Positions 12,247-20,115 of a stretch of 37,579 nt of DNA are shown in pieces. The notes under the pieces are model-generated. The model had not been told where the DNA came from. It saw nothing but the letters and a program-made list of their open reading frames with translations, and did not search any database. Origin of the DNA: Fidelibacterota bacterium MT.SAG.3 (GTDB taxonomy: Bacteria; Fidelibacterota; SORT01); assembly GCA_004402895.1 (NCBI GenBank), contig SORT01000015.1, positions 1 through 37,579 on the forward strand, read 5' to 3'. Position 1 is the first letter of the stretch; the number at the start of each line of letters is the position of its first letter. The translations under genes were made by a program, and so were the position numbers.

Positions 12247-14649
12247 TTAATTTCCGAATTTCTCCATATCTTCCTCAGATACAGGCACGGCTACATAAAG
12301 AAATGGCGACTTGGACAGCTCCAATTCATTCTCCTCTTCATAGCTGTTTCCGTCTGAGTCATATAAAAGCAGTAGCTTCGGACGCATAGGATGCGAAGGT
12401 TCCAATCCTATCACCTTTCCGATTTGACCGTCATTGAGTCTTACAACAGAATCGATAGGAAAGATAGATATTTCGCGTACTAATGCTCTCAGTAATTTTA
12501 CATCGAAATGAGTATCTTTTAAAGCAACGACCTTTTGCAGCGCCTCATAAGCGAGGTACTCATCTCTGTAATTCGAAGGATGTGAAACCGCTTCATACAT
12601 ATCAATGATCGAGATTATCTTTGCGTACTCATGTATCTCATCACCCGGAATACTATTTGGATAGCCAGTGCCGTTCATTCTCTCATGCTCTTGAAATGCA
12701 ACAATAGGTAAAAAAGTGAACGCCGCTAAATCAGCGTGTGTTTGAACCGCTTTGGTCAAATATTCGCTGCCATGCTGTGGATGAAGTTTCAAAGTTGATA
12801 TTTCTTCGGGGGATAGCTTTCTCTGGGCTTTCCTGATGTCCTCAGGTATAAGAAGCATTCCGATATCATGCAACAAAGCAGCAAGAGCTAATTCAATCAA
12901 TTTTTTTGTCTCATATTTTAACCCGGTGGCGAGTTTGACGCAGTAAATAGTAACATTTATGGAGTGAACCGGAAAATCACCTCCATCTCTTTTGCTTATG
13001 GCGCGTATCTGGAGATAGTTTGAATTTCGCACGGAAGCGACAATCTTACTTGCATCGTTTATAATATTCGTAAAATTGTAATCACCTCCTTGAATTATAG
13101 CGGATTCCAACTCGATTAAATGTGAAATGGTAGATTGATGAATTTCTTTATGGTCAACCGCGGTATCTATTTCATATTCGTTAAACTGTTCGACTCCGCC
13201 GCTTGTAATAGGTTCCTGACTCTGTAAAGTTTCTTCTGCAACGGTCGCCGGCTCCACTGGAGTTACGACCGGTGTAGTAGTTTGAACGATATCAGCAGGC
13301 GCCATCGTAGTCTCCTGCGAACTGACCGGTGCAGCTGTAGGAATTACCGGAGGCTGCTGAACAGGATCTTCAATTTGTATAGGCTGCGCGGGAGGTTCTG
13401 CTGCCGAATCAGGCATCGGTGTCGGGGCTGGGGAGGGCGGTACAGGAGTTGCGACAACTTCAATTGGCGGAACGGGAGGTGGTTGCTCCAACGGAGCAAC
13501 AGATTCGCCGCCAGCTATCGGCGTTGAAGCAGGCAAACTATCGGGTAGAACCTCCACCTTCTTGTTTTCTTTCTCATCAACGGGTGGCAAAGATTCAGGT
13601 AAAGAATTGCCGCCGAATATATCGTCTAACATATTAGCGTGATCTTTCTGCTGATCGAGATCCGGCATGGGATCGACCTGCTCCGGCTGCTTCTCTTGAA
13701 CGCTGTTATCTGAAGATTCCTCGGTCAGGATTTCATCCTGTGGTATTATCTTCGTAGCATCTTCAACTTCAGCACTGGATTGAATAGCTTCAGGTCTGAG
13801 TGGATTTGAGGATGGGGGTTCCGAAGGCGACGAAGGATTCAACATTTCTTCGACTGAAGTATTTTCCGGTTCAGTGGGAGAGCTCACCTCTTCTTCCACC
13901 GGCTGTGCTGCTGCCTCATGCGGCGAATCGAATTCCTCTTCGACCGAAGTATTTTCCGGTTCAGTGGGAGAGCTCACCTCTTCTTCCACCGGTTGTGCTG
14001 CTGCCTCATGCGGCGAATCGAATTCCTCTTCGACAATTTCCTTTGTGGAATCGGAAACATTTAAACTGATCTCTACCGGTTCTCCTAAACCGATTTCGTC
14101 TTCCGGTATAGTATCAACTCCTGCCCCCTGACCGGAGCTTAATATTCCGTCCTCAAATATTTCTTTTTCTACCGCCGGTGATTTAGTTCCCGTTTGACTG
14201 ACATCGCTGCGGGATAGCAGAGCCATCACACGACTTCGCAGTTCGGAAGGGTTTATCGGCAAGGTCACATAATCATCCGCGCCCGTTTCCATCCCCATAA
14301 CTTTATCGGGACCTTCCTCACTATCACTGATAAGAAGAACCGGAACATCCCGCAGAGCCTCATCCTCCTTTATTTTCCTTGAAAGATTCAGGCCGTTCAT
14401 CAAAGGCAGGTTTATTTCTGATATCACCAATGAGACAACATTCTTATTCAGATACTCTATCGCCGCTTCACCCGAACCCACCAATACCGTTTCAACGAAA
14501 ATACTTTCTAAAGATTGTTCAATTGCGCTCGAAACTTGTGATGAGCCGATTACCGTCAATATTATCCTTTTCTCATCCTTCGTAGACGGATTGCTCTCAG
14601 GTTTCGATGGTTTATTCTTTGACGCCCGGAATAGATCTATCGAACGCAT
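12247..14649 (-). CDS. Pseudo-receiver / long disordered linker / HD-GYP domain protein
   Basis: The 800-residue protein has three parts. Residues about 28-147 form a CheY-like fold whose key residues are missing: the aspartate pair is replaced (TVIGSS), the phospho-acceptor is Glu78 (VISEINLP) and the conserved Lys is Leu130 (VTLPINP). This is a phosphomimetic-type pseudo-receiver. Residues about 150-490 are Pro/Glu/Ser-rich linker including a 30-residue exact duplication (206-265). Residues about 500-735 form an HD-GYP domain with H562, HD at 594-595, H623/H626, GTGYP (660-664) and D683. HD-GYP proteins hydrolyse cyclic di-GMP. In the HHExxDGxGYP motif, however, the first His is Glu654 and the Asp is Asn659, so metal binding and activity may be altered. 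A short C-terminal domain with PilZ-unlike beta strands follows. Lies 81 bases after the ExeA-like ATPase gene and directly upstream of the response regulator. Confidence 0.9.
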   Translation of the reverse strand: MRSIDLFRASKNKPSKPESNPSTKDEKRIILTVIGSSQVSSAIEQSLESIFVETVLVGSGEAAIEYLNKNVVSLVISEINLPLMNGLNLSRKIKEDEALRDVPVLLISDSEEGPDKVMGMETGADDYVTLPINPSELRSRVMALLSRSDVSQTGTKSPAVEKEIFEDGILSSGQGAGVDTIPEDEIGLGEPVEISLNVSDSTKEIVEEEFDSPHEAAAQPVEEEVSSPTEPENTSVEEEFDSPHEAAAQPVEEEVSSPTEPENTSVEEMLNPSSPSEPPSSNPLRPEAIQSSAEVEDATKIIPQDEILTEESSDNSVQEKQPEQVDPMPDLDQQKDHANMLDDIFGGNSLPESLPPVDEKENKKVEVLPDSLPASTPIAGGESVAPLEQPPPVPPIEVVATPVPPSPAPTPMPDSAAEPPAQPIQIEDPVQQPPVIPTAAPVSSQETTMAPADIVQTTTPVVTPVEPATVAEETLQSQEPITSGGVEQFNEYEIDTAVDHKEIHQSTISHLIELESAIIQGGDYNFTNIINDASKIVASVRNSNYLQIRAISKRDGGDFPVHSINVTIYCVKLATGLKYETKKLIELALAALLHDIGMLLIPEDIRKAQRKLSPEEISTLKLHPQHGSEYLTKAVQTHADLAAFTFLPIVAFQEHERMNGTGYPNSIPGDEIHEYAKIISIIDMYEAVSHPSNYRDEYLAYEALQKVVALKDTHFDVKLLRALVREISIFPIDSVVRLNDGQIGKVIGLEPSHPMRPKLLLLYDSDGNSYEEENELELSKSPFLYVAVPVSEEDMEKFGN
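13847..14036 (-). repeat. 90-base tandem duplication inside the HD-GYP gene linker
   Basis: Two 90-base units lie head to tail (about 13847-13936 and 13937-14026, with about 10 further matching bases). They differ at only two positions that I can see. Because the unit is a multiple of three it adds exactly 30 residues (starting VEEEFDSPHEAAAQP) in frame. The near identity suggests a recent duplication in a length-tolerant linker. Confidence 0.85.
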
Positions 14650-14730
14650 TTATTGGATTCTCTCTCTATGTTCCTAATAAATCTCAAATCGGTAAATCTG
14701 TTCTCCCTGTTTCAATCTGATTTATCGAGC

Positions 14731-15516
14731 CTATATTACCATGTTTATCAGTGCAGAATCAACTGTTTTTAATTTTCTACGCGCTCCAGTCATCAGAGCC
14801 AAGTCACATATGTTGTTGATTCTGCGGGGAACGCCGAATGATGCGTTGAATATAGTAGTAATGGCATCTTCATTGACTATATCGGCTTTCCCGCCTGCTG
14901 ATTCAAGCCTATATAGAATATAGTTTTTTGTATCTTCTAAATTGAATGAGTGCAAATGATATTTTATACCGAGCCGTTGATCGAATTGCGGCATTGAACT
15001 TATCTTTTCTCTCAGTTCGGGTTGACCGACCAAGAGAATGGTAACAAGAAACTTGTCGTTTAATTGATGATTGAGAAGCAGACGAAGTTCTTCAAACACA
15101 TTCTCACCTTTTATCAACTGAGCTTCGTCAATTAGGATTAAAACTTCTTTCCCTGCCTGAAATTTACCGAATAAAACTTCTTCTATCCGTCTCGATAGCT
15201 TTGCCCGGGATCGTTCTTCACTCTCTTCACCGAGTTGGTAAAGAATTTCTCTTAAAAGCTCGTCAGATTCCAGCTGTGGATTGTTCACTACCACCACCTC
15301 TCTGTCTTCCGTCATGGAATTATTTGCGAGGATCCGCAGTAGAGTAGTTTTGCCGCAGCCATATTCCCCGGTAAGCAGAGCTCCCCCCTTGTTTCCTTCC
15401 ACGGCATAAATCATTCTATCGTAACATTCCCTATGCTCCTCGGAATAGTAGAAAATCTCCGGATCGGGTGTATTTTCGAACGGTTTTTTTAATAGTCCCC
15501 AGTGTTCAAGATACAT
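14731..15516 (-). CDS. ExeA/GspA-like AAA ATPase
   Basis: The 261-residue ATPase has the ExeA-family opening (YLEHWGLLKKPFENTPDPEIFY), Walker A GEYGCGKT (50-57), Walker B LILIDEAQ (126-133) and a sensor region (VGQPELREK). It ends right after the ATPase module and lacks the peptidoglycan-binding C-domain of ExeA. The family moves or opens cell-wall passages for secretin assembly in type II secretion and appears in MSHA-type pilus systems (MshM). It could serve the pilus locus although about 9 kb away. The start ATG has AGGGAG about 10 bases upstream. The gene begins 22 bases after nadK, so it is probably cotranscribed with it. A transposition-helper ATPase (TniB/IstB-like) is a less likely alternative. 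Confidence 0.82.
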   Translation of the reverse strand: MYLEHWGLLKKPFENTPDPEIFYYSEEHRECYDRMIYAVEGNKGGALLTGEYGCGKTTLLRILANNSMTEDREVVVVNNPQLESDELLREILYQLGEESEERSRAKLSRRIEEVLFGKFQAGKEVLILIDEAQLIKGENVFEELRLLLNHQLNDKFLVTILLVGQPELREKISSMPQFDQRLGIKYHLHSFNLEDTKNYILYRLESAGGKADIVNEDAITTIFNASFGVPRRINNICDLALMTGARRKLKTVDSALINMVI

Positions 15517-15537
15517 AAAGTAAGCTCCCTTTGCTCT

Positions 15538-16404
15538 TTACGACCTTCCGCCTACGCCCCAATTAAATTTTGCGCGCAGGGTATCAAAATACGATTTATC
15601 CTTCCATTTGATGAGCCTGATATTGTTGTCCGCTCGTTCTATATAAATACTTTGTCCATTTTTTATCTTCACGCTCGTTTGTCCGTCAATTGACAACAGC
15701 ATTTTACCGGAAGCGTTTTCAAGATTTATTTTAATTTTAGAATCAGGTTTAATAACCACCGCTCGCTGTGACAGGCTATGAGAAGACAGCGGAGTTACTA
15801 TTATTGCCTCGTGCGGCGGTACGATGATCGGACCTCCCGCCGATAAAGAATATGCGGTTGACCCTGTAGGAGTGGCGATTATAATTCCGTCAGCGGAGTA
15901 GTGATTGAAAAATTTATCGTCCACGGTCACTGATATGCTGATCATTCGTGTAGAGCTGCCCCTTTCAATAACGATATCGTTCAATGCTCTGTAACTCACT
16001 TCCGGTTCATTTTCTAATTTAGCCTTCAGAACCATCCGTTCTTCCACAAGATAGTCACCGTCCTGAATAAGCTGAAGCCGGTCATATATCTCCTCAACCG
16101 CGACTTCCGCCAAAAACCCCAATCCGCCGAGATTAATTCCTGCGATAGGAACACGACTGTTACCTACCACTCTCGCCGCGCTCAGTATCGTGCCGTCGCC
16201 TCCCAGCGCTAAAACAATATCACATTTTGATGGGATCTTTTCTCTTTCAGCGTAGTCAATCTGTTTTAACAGATCGGTGGCTGCATCATAAATATCCTTT
16301 TCAACTACTACATTGTTGTCATATTTTTCCAGCCACGAGATCAACCCGGGTAGGATATCAAAAAGTTCTTTTTTATTGGTATTTGCTATGATGCCGTATT
16401 TCAA
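15538..16404 (-). CDS. nadK: NAD kinase
   Basis: The enzyme phosphorylates NAD to NADP using ATP or polyphosphate. Hallmarks are the GGDGT motif (in LALGGDGTILSAARV), the following NLGGLGFLAE loop, the ALNDIVIERG segment, and ADGIIIATPTGSTAYSLSAGGP. I place the start at TTG 16404, giving MKYGIIANTNK, the usual beginning of the family. An in-frame TTG at 16446 would add 14 lysine-rich residues and overlap xseB by 26 bases; there is no in-frame ATG near and neither TTG has a clear ribosome-binding site. The gene follows xseB by 16 bases and precedes the ExeA-like gene by 21 bases, in one operon. Confidence 0.92.
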   Translation of the reverse strand: MKYGIIANTNKKELFDILPGLISWLEKYDNNVVVEKDIYDAATDLLKQIDYAEREKIPSKCDIVLALGGDGTILSAARVVGNSRVPIAGINLGGLGFLAEVAVEEIYDRLQLIQDGDYLVEERMVLKAKLENEPEVSYRALNDIVIERGSSTRMISISVTVDDKFFNHYSADGIIIATPTGSTAYSLSAGGPIIVPPHEAIIVTPLSSHSLSQRAVVIKPDSKIKINLENASGKMLLSIDGQTSVKIKNGQSIYIERADNNIRLIKWKDKSYFDTLRAKFNWGVGGRS

Positions 16405-16420
16405 TATCTTATCCGCTTTT

Positions 16421-16627
16421 CTACTCTTCTTTTTTAAGTCCTTCAACCTTTTCAGCCGCCTCTTTCAGAACCTCTTTACAAAACCGTGACAGTTTGACTC
16501 CCTCCTCAAAAAGCTGAATCGAATCTTCCAATTTTTTATCACCTTTTTCGAGTTTGTGGACGATCTCATTCAATCTTTCGAGTGCATCTTCGAAGGTGAG
16601 CTCAATTTTATTTTTATCAGAACTCAT
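16421..16627 (-). CDS. xseB: Exodeoxyribonuclease VII small subunit
   Basis: A 68-residue helical protein with the family core FEDALERLNEIVHKLEKGD and an SIQLFEEGVKLSRFCKE second helix. Several small subunits assemble on one large subunit to form the exonuclease that degrades single-stranded DNA from both ends. The ATG overlaps the end of xseA by 11 bases and GGGAGG lies about 7 bases before it, so the two subunits are translationally coupled. Length is normal. Confidence 0.95.
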   Translation of the reverse strand: MSSDKNKIELTFEDALERLNEIVHKLEKGDKKLEDSIQLFEEGVKLSRFCKEVLKEAAEKVEGLKKEE

Positions 16628-17828
16628 TTGATACCTCCCTTACCGTTGCCGTTAAGTTGCCGACATGCAATTTTACTTTTATTGCGTCATTTTCGCTGAT
16701 CTGATTGGCATTTCTGATTATAGTATCATTCCGTTCCAAACTGACTATCGAATAACCTCTTTCTAATACAGATATAGGGTTTAATGAATCAAGCATTTTT
16801 CGTATTGAGTTAGCTTTAAGTTCGAATATATTCAGGAGATGATCTTCATTAAGTTTCATAACTTCAATCAGTGAGGATATTTTATTCTCTTCCTCCGTCA
16901 GCATTTTATTAAATTGCTCCCAACTGTATACAGTGTCGTACTCATCGAGAATCCGTTCAAAATCTCTCAGCTGATCGCTTATCAAATTGAAAATGGTTCT
17001 TTCCAATGAGCTGATATTTTCTAATAGGTCGTCATACCTCGGCGCAGCCAATTCTGCCGCTGCGGAAGGAGTAGGCGCCCGGAGATCTGCCACAAAATCG
17101 GAGATACTATAATCTGTTTCATGTCCAACCGCGCTTATTATCGGCAGCTCGGACGCGGCTATTGCTCTCGCGACCACCTCTTCATTGAATGCCCACAAGT
17201 CTTCTATTGAGCCGCCGCCCCTTCCTATAATCAATAGATCGACTTCTGCTCCGCTGTTGAACTTCTCTATCGCGTTAACGATCTCTTCTGCCGCTCCTTC
17301 TCCCTGAACTCTTGCCGATTCCAGTATCACTTTCACATGCGGAGCTCGACGGTTCAACACATTTATTATATCCGATATCACAGCGCCTTTTGCTGATGTC
17401 ACCACGCCGATTCTAAAAGGGTACCGGGGAATTTCCTTCTTACGATCATCATCAAACAAACCCTCTTCGGATAACTTTTTCTTTAGCCGTTCGAATTCCT
17501 GGTAAAGATCGCCGATTCCCAACGGCTGCAGCTGTGAGGCGATCATCTGGTATTTTCCGGACTTTTCGTAAACCGTTATTTTGCCTAAGGCGCGGACTTT
17601 CATCCCGTCTTCAGGCTTGAAGAGTAACGACAGCGCACTCTGCTTCCACATTACAGTCGGCAGCAGTGAAGAACTGTCTTTCAGATTGAAGTATAAATGC
17701 CCGGATGCGGCTCTCATCCAGGATGACAGCTCTCCCTCCACCCATATTGGAGGGATGTTCATTTCTAAAACGGATTTGATTAAGGTTGTTGCATCTGAAA
17801 CGGAGTATATCTTGTTTTCATTAATCAT
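16617..17828 (-). CDS. xseA: Exodeoxyribonuclease VII large subunit
   Basis: The 403 residues carry the N-terminal OB-fold DNA-binding domain (about 5-100, with IPPIWVEGELSSW and SGHLYFNLKD) and the catalytic domain with GVVTSAKGAVISDIINVL, RGGGSIEDLWAFN and the hallmark VGHETDYSISDFVADLRAPTP. A coiled-coil region follows, then the C-terminal ISVLERGYSIV segment that meets XseB. The start ATG overlaps the stop of the preceding nuclease/phospholipase gene (ATGA, 4 bases). It is the catalytic subunit, acting with xseB directly downstream in DNA repair. Confidence 0.96.
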   Translation of the reverse strand: MINENKIYSVSDATTLIKSVLEMNIPPIWVEGELSSWMRAASGHLYFNLKDSSSLLPTVMWKQSALSLLFKPEDGMKVRALGKITVYEKSGKYQMIASQLQPLGIGDLYQEFERLKKKLSEEGLFDDDRKKEIPRYPFRIGVVTSAKGAVISDIINVLNRRAPHVKVILESARVQGEGAAEEIVNAIEKFNSGAEVDLLIIGRGGGSIEDLWAFNEEVVARAIAASELPIISAVGHETDYSISDFVADLRAPTPSAAAELAAPRYDDLLENISSLERTIFNLISDQLRDFERILDEYDTVYSWEQFNKMLTEEENKISSLIEVMKLNEDHLLNIFELKANSIRKMLDSLNPISVLERGYSIVSLERNDTIIRNANQISENDAIKVKLHVGNLTATVREVSNEF

Positions 17829-18697
17829 TCAGGAAGAACAGGCTTACCGGCTAATTCCCAGGCGCTGACCCAATATCTGCCGAGATCGTAAGATGCTGAA
17901 TTCATCTGGCTCCATCCCATTTCACCCAGATCTGAATAAAGAATCGCCAAATAATCGGGGATCCCTTTGGCTCTCCAATCGTTGAGAGAATCAATCTGCC
18001 CGCTCGTCAATATTTTTCTTGCCTTTGTTTCGGATTCTAAGATCGGAAGGACGAGCTTGTAGCTTCTCATTACGATATCGAAGGCATGTCTGAGGGGTTC
18101 TTCTATGGAGGCTGCCTCCTTGAGTTGAGGTTCATAGGAATCCATATAGGAGTTCACCATTCTATTTTCAAACTGCTTATGAACGCCGTAATTGTTCGTA
18201 TATTGACCGTTATAATTTTCAACCGAGTGGAGCGGACTGTAAGAATCTCCAACATAATGCCCCAATGCAGCAGCGGTCATGCGAATCTTCTCCCTCTTTC
18301 CTGACTTCATATCCTCAGCCAGCTTAAGTGTATATTCAGCAATTCGCCAGGGAAGCGTTCCCCTCGAGTTCACAGTTTCAGCGCCGAATATTTTTACCGC
18401 TTCATCGTAATCCCTCGGCAGTTCTTTAAACGGATAGGTCCCGTACATATCCAAATCGATAAAATGACGTGGCAGTTCGCTCTTATCATCACGCTTCCAC
18501 CTATCGGGATCTACGGAATGCTCTGAAATGAAATTCCGTTCGCTTTCGAAAAACTTTTTCATTCCTGCTGGAAGAGTATCTACCGCATCGGAATTTATCC
18601 TCATATGCGCAGTGAATCCCCATCCTTGAGTTGAATCGACCGGAGTGAAAACTATTGTAAGAACAATTATTACCAATAATCGTATAATCAATTTCAT
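17825..18697 (-). CDS. Secreted zinc-dependent phospholipase C / S1-P1 nuclease-like enzyme
   Basis: The 290-residue protein has a signal peptide (hydrophobic residues 3-19) ending close to QGWGFTAHM. In this superfamily the mature N-terminal Trp and a His five residues on both bind zinc, and both are present. Further predicted ligands are Asp in SVDPDRW, His in PRHFIDLD, His and Asp in GHYVGDSYSPLH plus its last His, and His/Glu in VHKQFENRM. The last residue is Glu as in bacterial phospholipase C; P1 nuclease has Asp there. The trinuclear zinc site therefore looks complete and the enzyme should be periplasmic or secreted, cleaving phosphodiesters in lipids or nucleic acids; which one cannot be told. 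It is coupled to xseA by a 4-base overlap, suggesting nucleic-acid turnover (inference). Confidence 0.87.
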   Translation of the reverse strand: MKLIIRLLVIIVLTIVFTPVDSTQGWGFTAHMRINSDAVDTLPAGMKKFFESERNFISEHSVDPDRWKRDDKSELPRHFIDLDMYGTYPFKELPRDYDEAVKIFGAETVNSRGTLPWRIAEYTLKLAEDMKSGKREKIRMTAAALGHYVGDSYSPLHSVENYNGQYTNNYGVHKQFENRMVNSYMDSYEPQLKEAASIEEPLRHAFDIVMRSYKLVLPILESETKARKILTSGQIDSLNDWRAKGIPDYLAILYSDLGEMGWSQMNSASYDLGRYWVSAWELAGKPVLPE

Positions 18698-18779
18698 TCC
18701 TACTTTTAAGATGAATTTAGAGTTTCATGAAATTTAATGCAGAGTCTCTCTGATTATCCTAAACTCTTATAATTAATTC

Positions 18780-18875
18780 TTAACGAATCTTTTTCTTGTG
18801 CCGATTCATACGCAAACGTTTTTTACGTTTATGCGTATTTATCTTTTTTCTCTTTCTCTTTTTACCGCATGGCAT
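18780..18875 (-). CDS. 31-residue basic protein of the COX24/mS38 (AURKAIP1) type
   Basis: This is a very short gene encoding 31 residues (MPCGKKRKRKKINTHKRKKR then LRMNRHKKKIR), more than half Lys/Arg. The pattern 'KKRKRKKI.THKRKKRLRMNRHKKK' is that of the COX24/AURKAIP1 C-terminal family, whose mitochondrial member mS38 is a small-subunit ribosomal protein. Short stand-alone versions are common in Bacteroidetes and relatives, so a ribosome-associated role is likely (inference from the family). It lies 35 bases downstream of the HU gene and 82 bases before the nuclease/phospholipase gene. The intervening 82 bases contain nested inverted repeats (an AGAGTTT/AAACTCT pair and CAGAG/CTCTG). Confidence 0.8.
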   Translation of the reverse strand: MPCGKKRKRKKINTHKRKKRLRMNRHKKKIR

Positions 18876-18910
18876 AAATTAGTTTCGGCTCCTTTTATTT
18901 TATCGGTTAT

Positions 18911-19204
18911 TTAACTTTCTTTGATCAAGCTTTTTGTTATGAGCTCTTTTAATATTTTTGATGCTTTAAATGTTGGAACGTACCGTTCCGGAAGGTATAC
19001 GACCTCTCCCGTTCCTGGATTTCTTGCCTTTTTCGGCATTCTCTTTTTTACGCTGAAGCTGCCGAACCCTCTAAACTCAACCCTTTCGCCTTCCTTTAAA
19101 GAATTTTTTATCGTACTTAAAAATCCATCTATAACAGCTTCAGTTTCTACCTTTGTCAATCCCGTCGCTTCGGCTACTATGTCTACGATATCCGCTTTAG
19201 TCAC
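18911..19204 (-). CDS. HU-family DNA-binding protein
   Basis: A 97-residue histone-like protein: the N-terminal helical dimer half (MTKADIVDIVAEATGLTKVE), the GFGSFSVKKR strand and the DNA-intercalating arm with KKARNPGTGEVVYLPERYV (the arm proline in RNPGTG is present). It bends and compacts DNA in the nucleoid; HU or IHF cannot be separated by eye. The start is GTG at 19204 with GGGAG 7 bases upstream. It lies 14 bases after sppA and directly before the COX24-like gene. Confidence 0.95.
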   Translation of the reverse strand: MTKADIVDIVAEATGLTKVETEAVIDGFLSTIKNSLKEGERVEFRGFGSFSVKKRMPKKARNPGTGEVVYLPERYVPTFKASKILKELITKSLIKES

Positions 19205-19218
19205 TTAATTTCTCCCGG

Positions 19219-20109
19219 CTAAAAATTTACGCTTAGTTTATATTCAGGCAGTCCAATGGGTTCAAGATACCTGAGTACGTTTTGAATATCCCCGAACAGC
19301 AAATCGAAAATGGAGGGTTGTTTTCTTCTTTCTTTTATCAGGATCGGCTTACCGGACATACCCGCAAGTTCAACTACATATTTCAAAGCATCTTCATAGG
19401 TGCCGAGAGTGTCTATTAAACCGAGCTCTTTTGCTTGTGAGCCGGTGTATAACCTGCCATCTGCAACTGCTCGAACTCTCTCTTCCGGAATATTTCTCTC
19501 TACCGATACAGCCTCCACGAACTGGTCATAAAGATCATCAACTACATTTTGAAAAATTGCTCTATCATCCGGCATCAGTTCTCTATAAGGCGAGCCGCTG
19601 TCTTTATGCGGTCCGCTCGTGATATTCACATAACTCAGTCCGAGCTTGTTCATCAATCCAGTGTAGTTTGGAAGCCCGACTATTACCCCGATCGAACCTG
19701 TTACGGTTGCCGGATTGGACATGATCTTAGTGGCTGCGATCGCGACGTAATATCCACCGCTGGCTGCCACGGAGCCTAACGATGCAAGGATCGGCATCCC
19801 CGAGTTTCTGATCTTACGAACTTCTTCAAAGATCTCCTGCGAAGCGGAAACTCCGCCCCCGGGACTTGATATCCTGAATAGAATTGCATCTATGTCATCG
19901 TCTTCGGCGTACTTCTTAAATTGACGGATAATCGGTTTTGAATCATAGATAGGTCCTATCAGTTCAACAACAGCTATCCTTGGGCCATCTGCTGATATGC
20001 TCAGTTTGCCGTTCGTCATAAGATTATATGAAATAACCAGAAGCAGGACGAACAGGAAAAATACCGAGGCAATTATTGAAAGTGTTAATATGTTACTTTG
20101 TTTAGCCAT
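19219..20109 (-). CDS. sppA: Signal peptide peptidase SppA, short form
   Basis: This membrane-anchored serine protease degrades cleaved signal peptides. A single N-terminal transmembrane segment (about 8-30) precedes an S49 peptidase domain of the 300-residue type. The substrate-groove motif RISSPGGGVSASQEI, the nucleophile Ser in LGSVAASGGYYVA and the general-base Lys in GPHKDSGSPYREL are visible, and the GRLYTGSQAKELGLID segment is typical. ATG chosen. It follows the lytic transglycosylase gene by 6 bases and precedes HU by 14 bases in one leftward operon. Confidence 0.94.
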   Translation of the reverse strand: MAKQSNILTLSIIASVFFLFVLLLVISYNLMTNGKLSISADGPRIAVVELIGPIYDSKPIIRQFKKYAEDDDIDAILFRISSPGGGVSASQEIFEEVRKIRNSGMPILASLGSVAASGGYYVAIAATKIMSNPATVTGSIGVIVGLPNYTGLMNKLGLSYVNITSGPHKDSGSPYRELMPDDRAIFQNVVDDLYDQFVEAVSVERNIPEERVRAVADGRLYTGSQAKELGLIDTLGTYEDALKYVVELAGMSGKPILIKERRKQPSIFDLLFGDIQNVLRYLEPIGLPEYKLSVNF

Positions 20110-20115
20110 AAAATC

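Noticed and set aside
13282-14131. Several open frames of 70-90 codons on the plus strand
   Set aside because: They are shadows of the Pro/Glu/Ser-rich linker and of its 90-base repeat in the HD-GYP gene; composition is dictated by the other strand.
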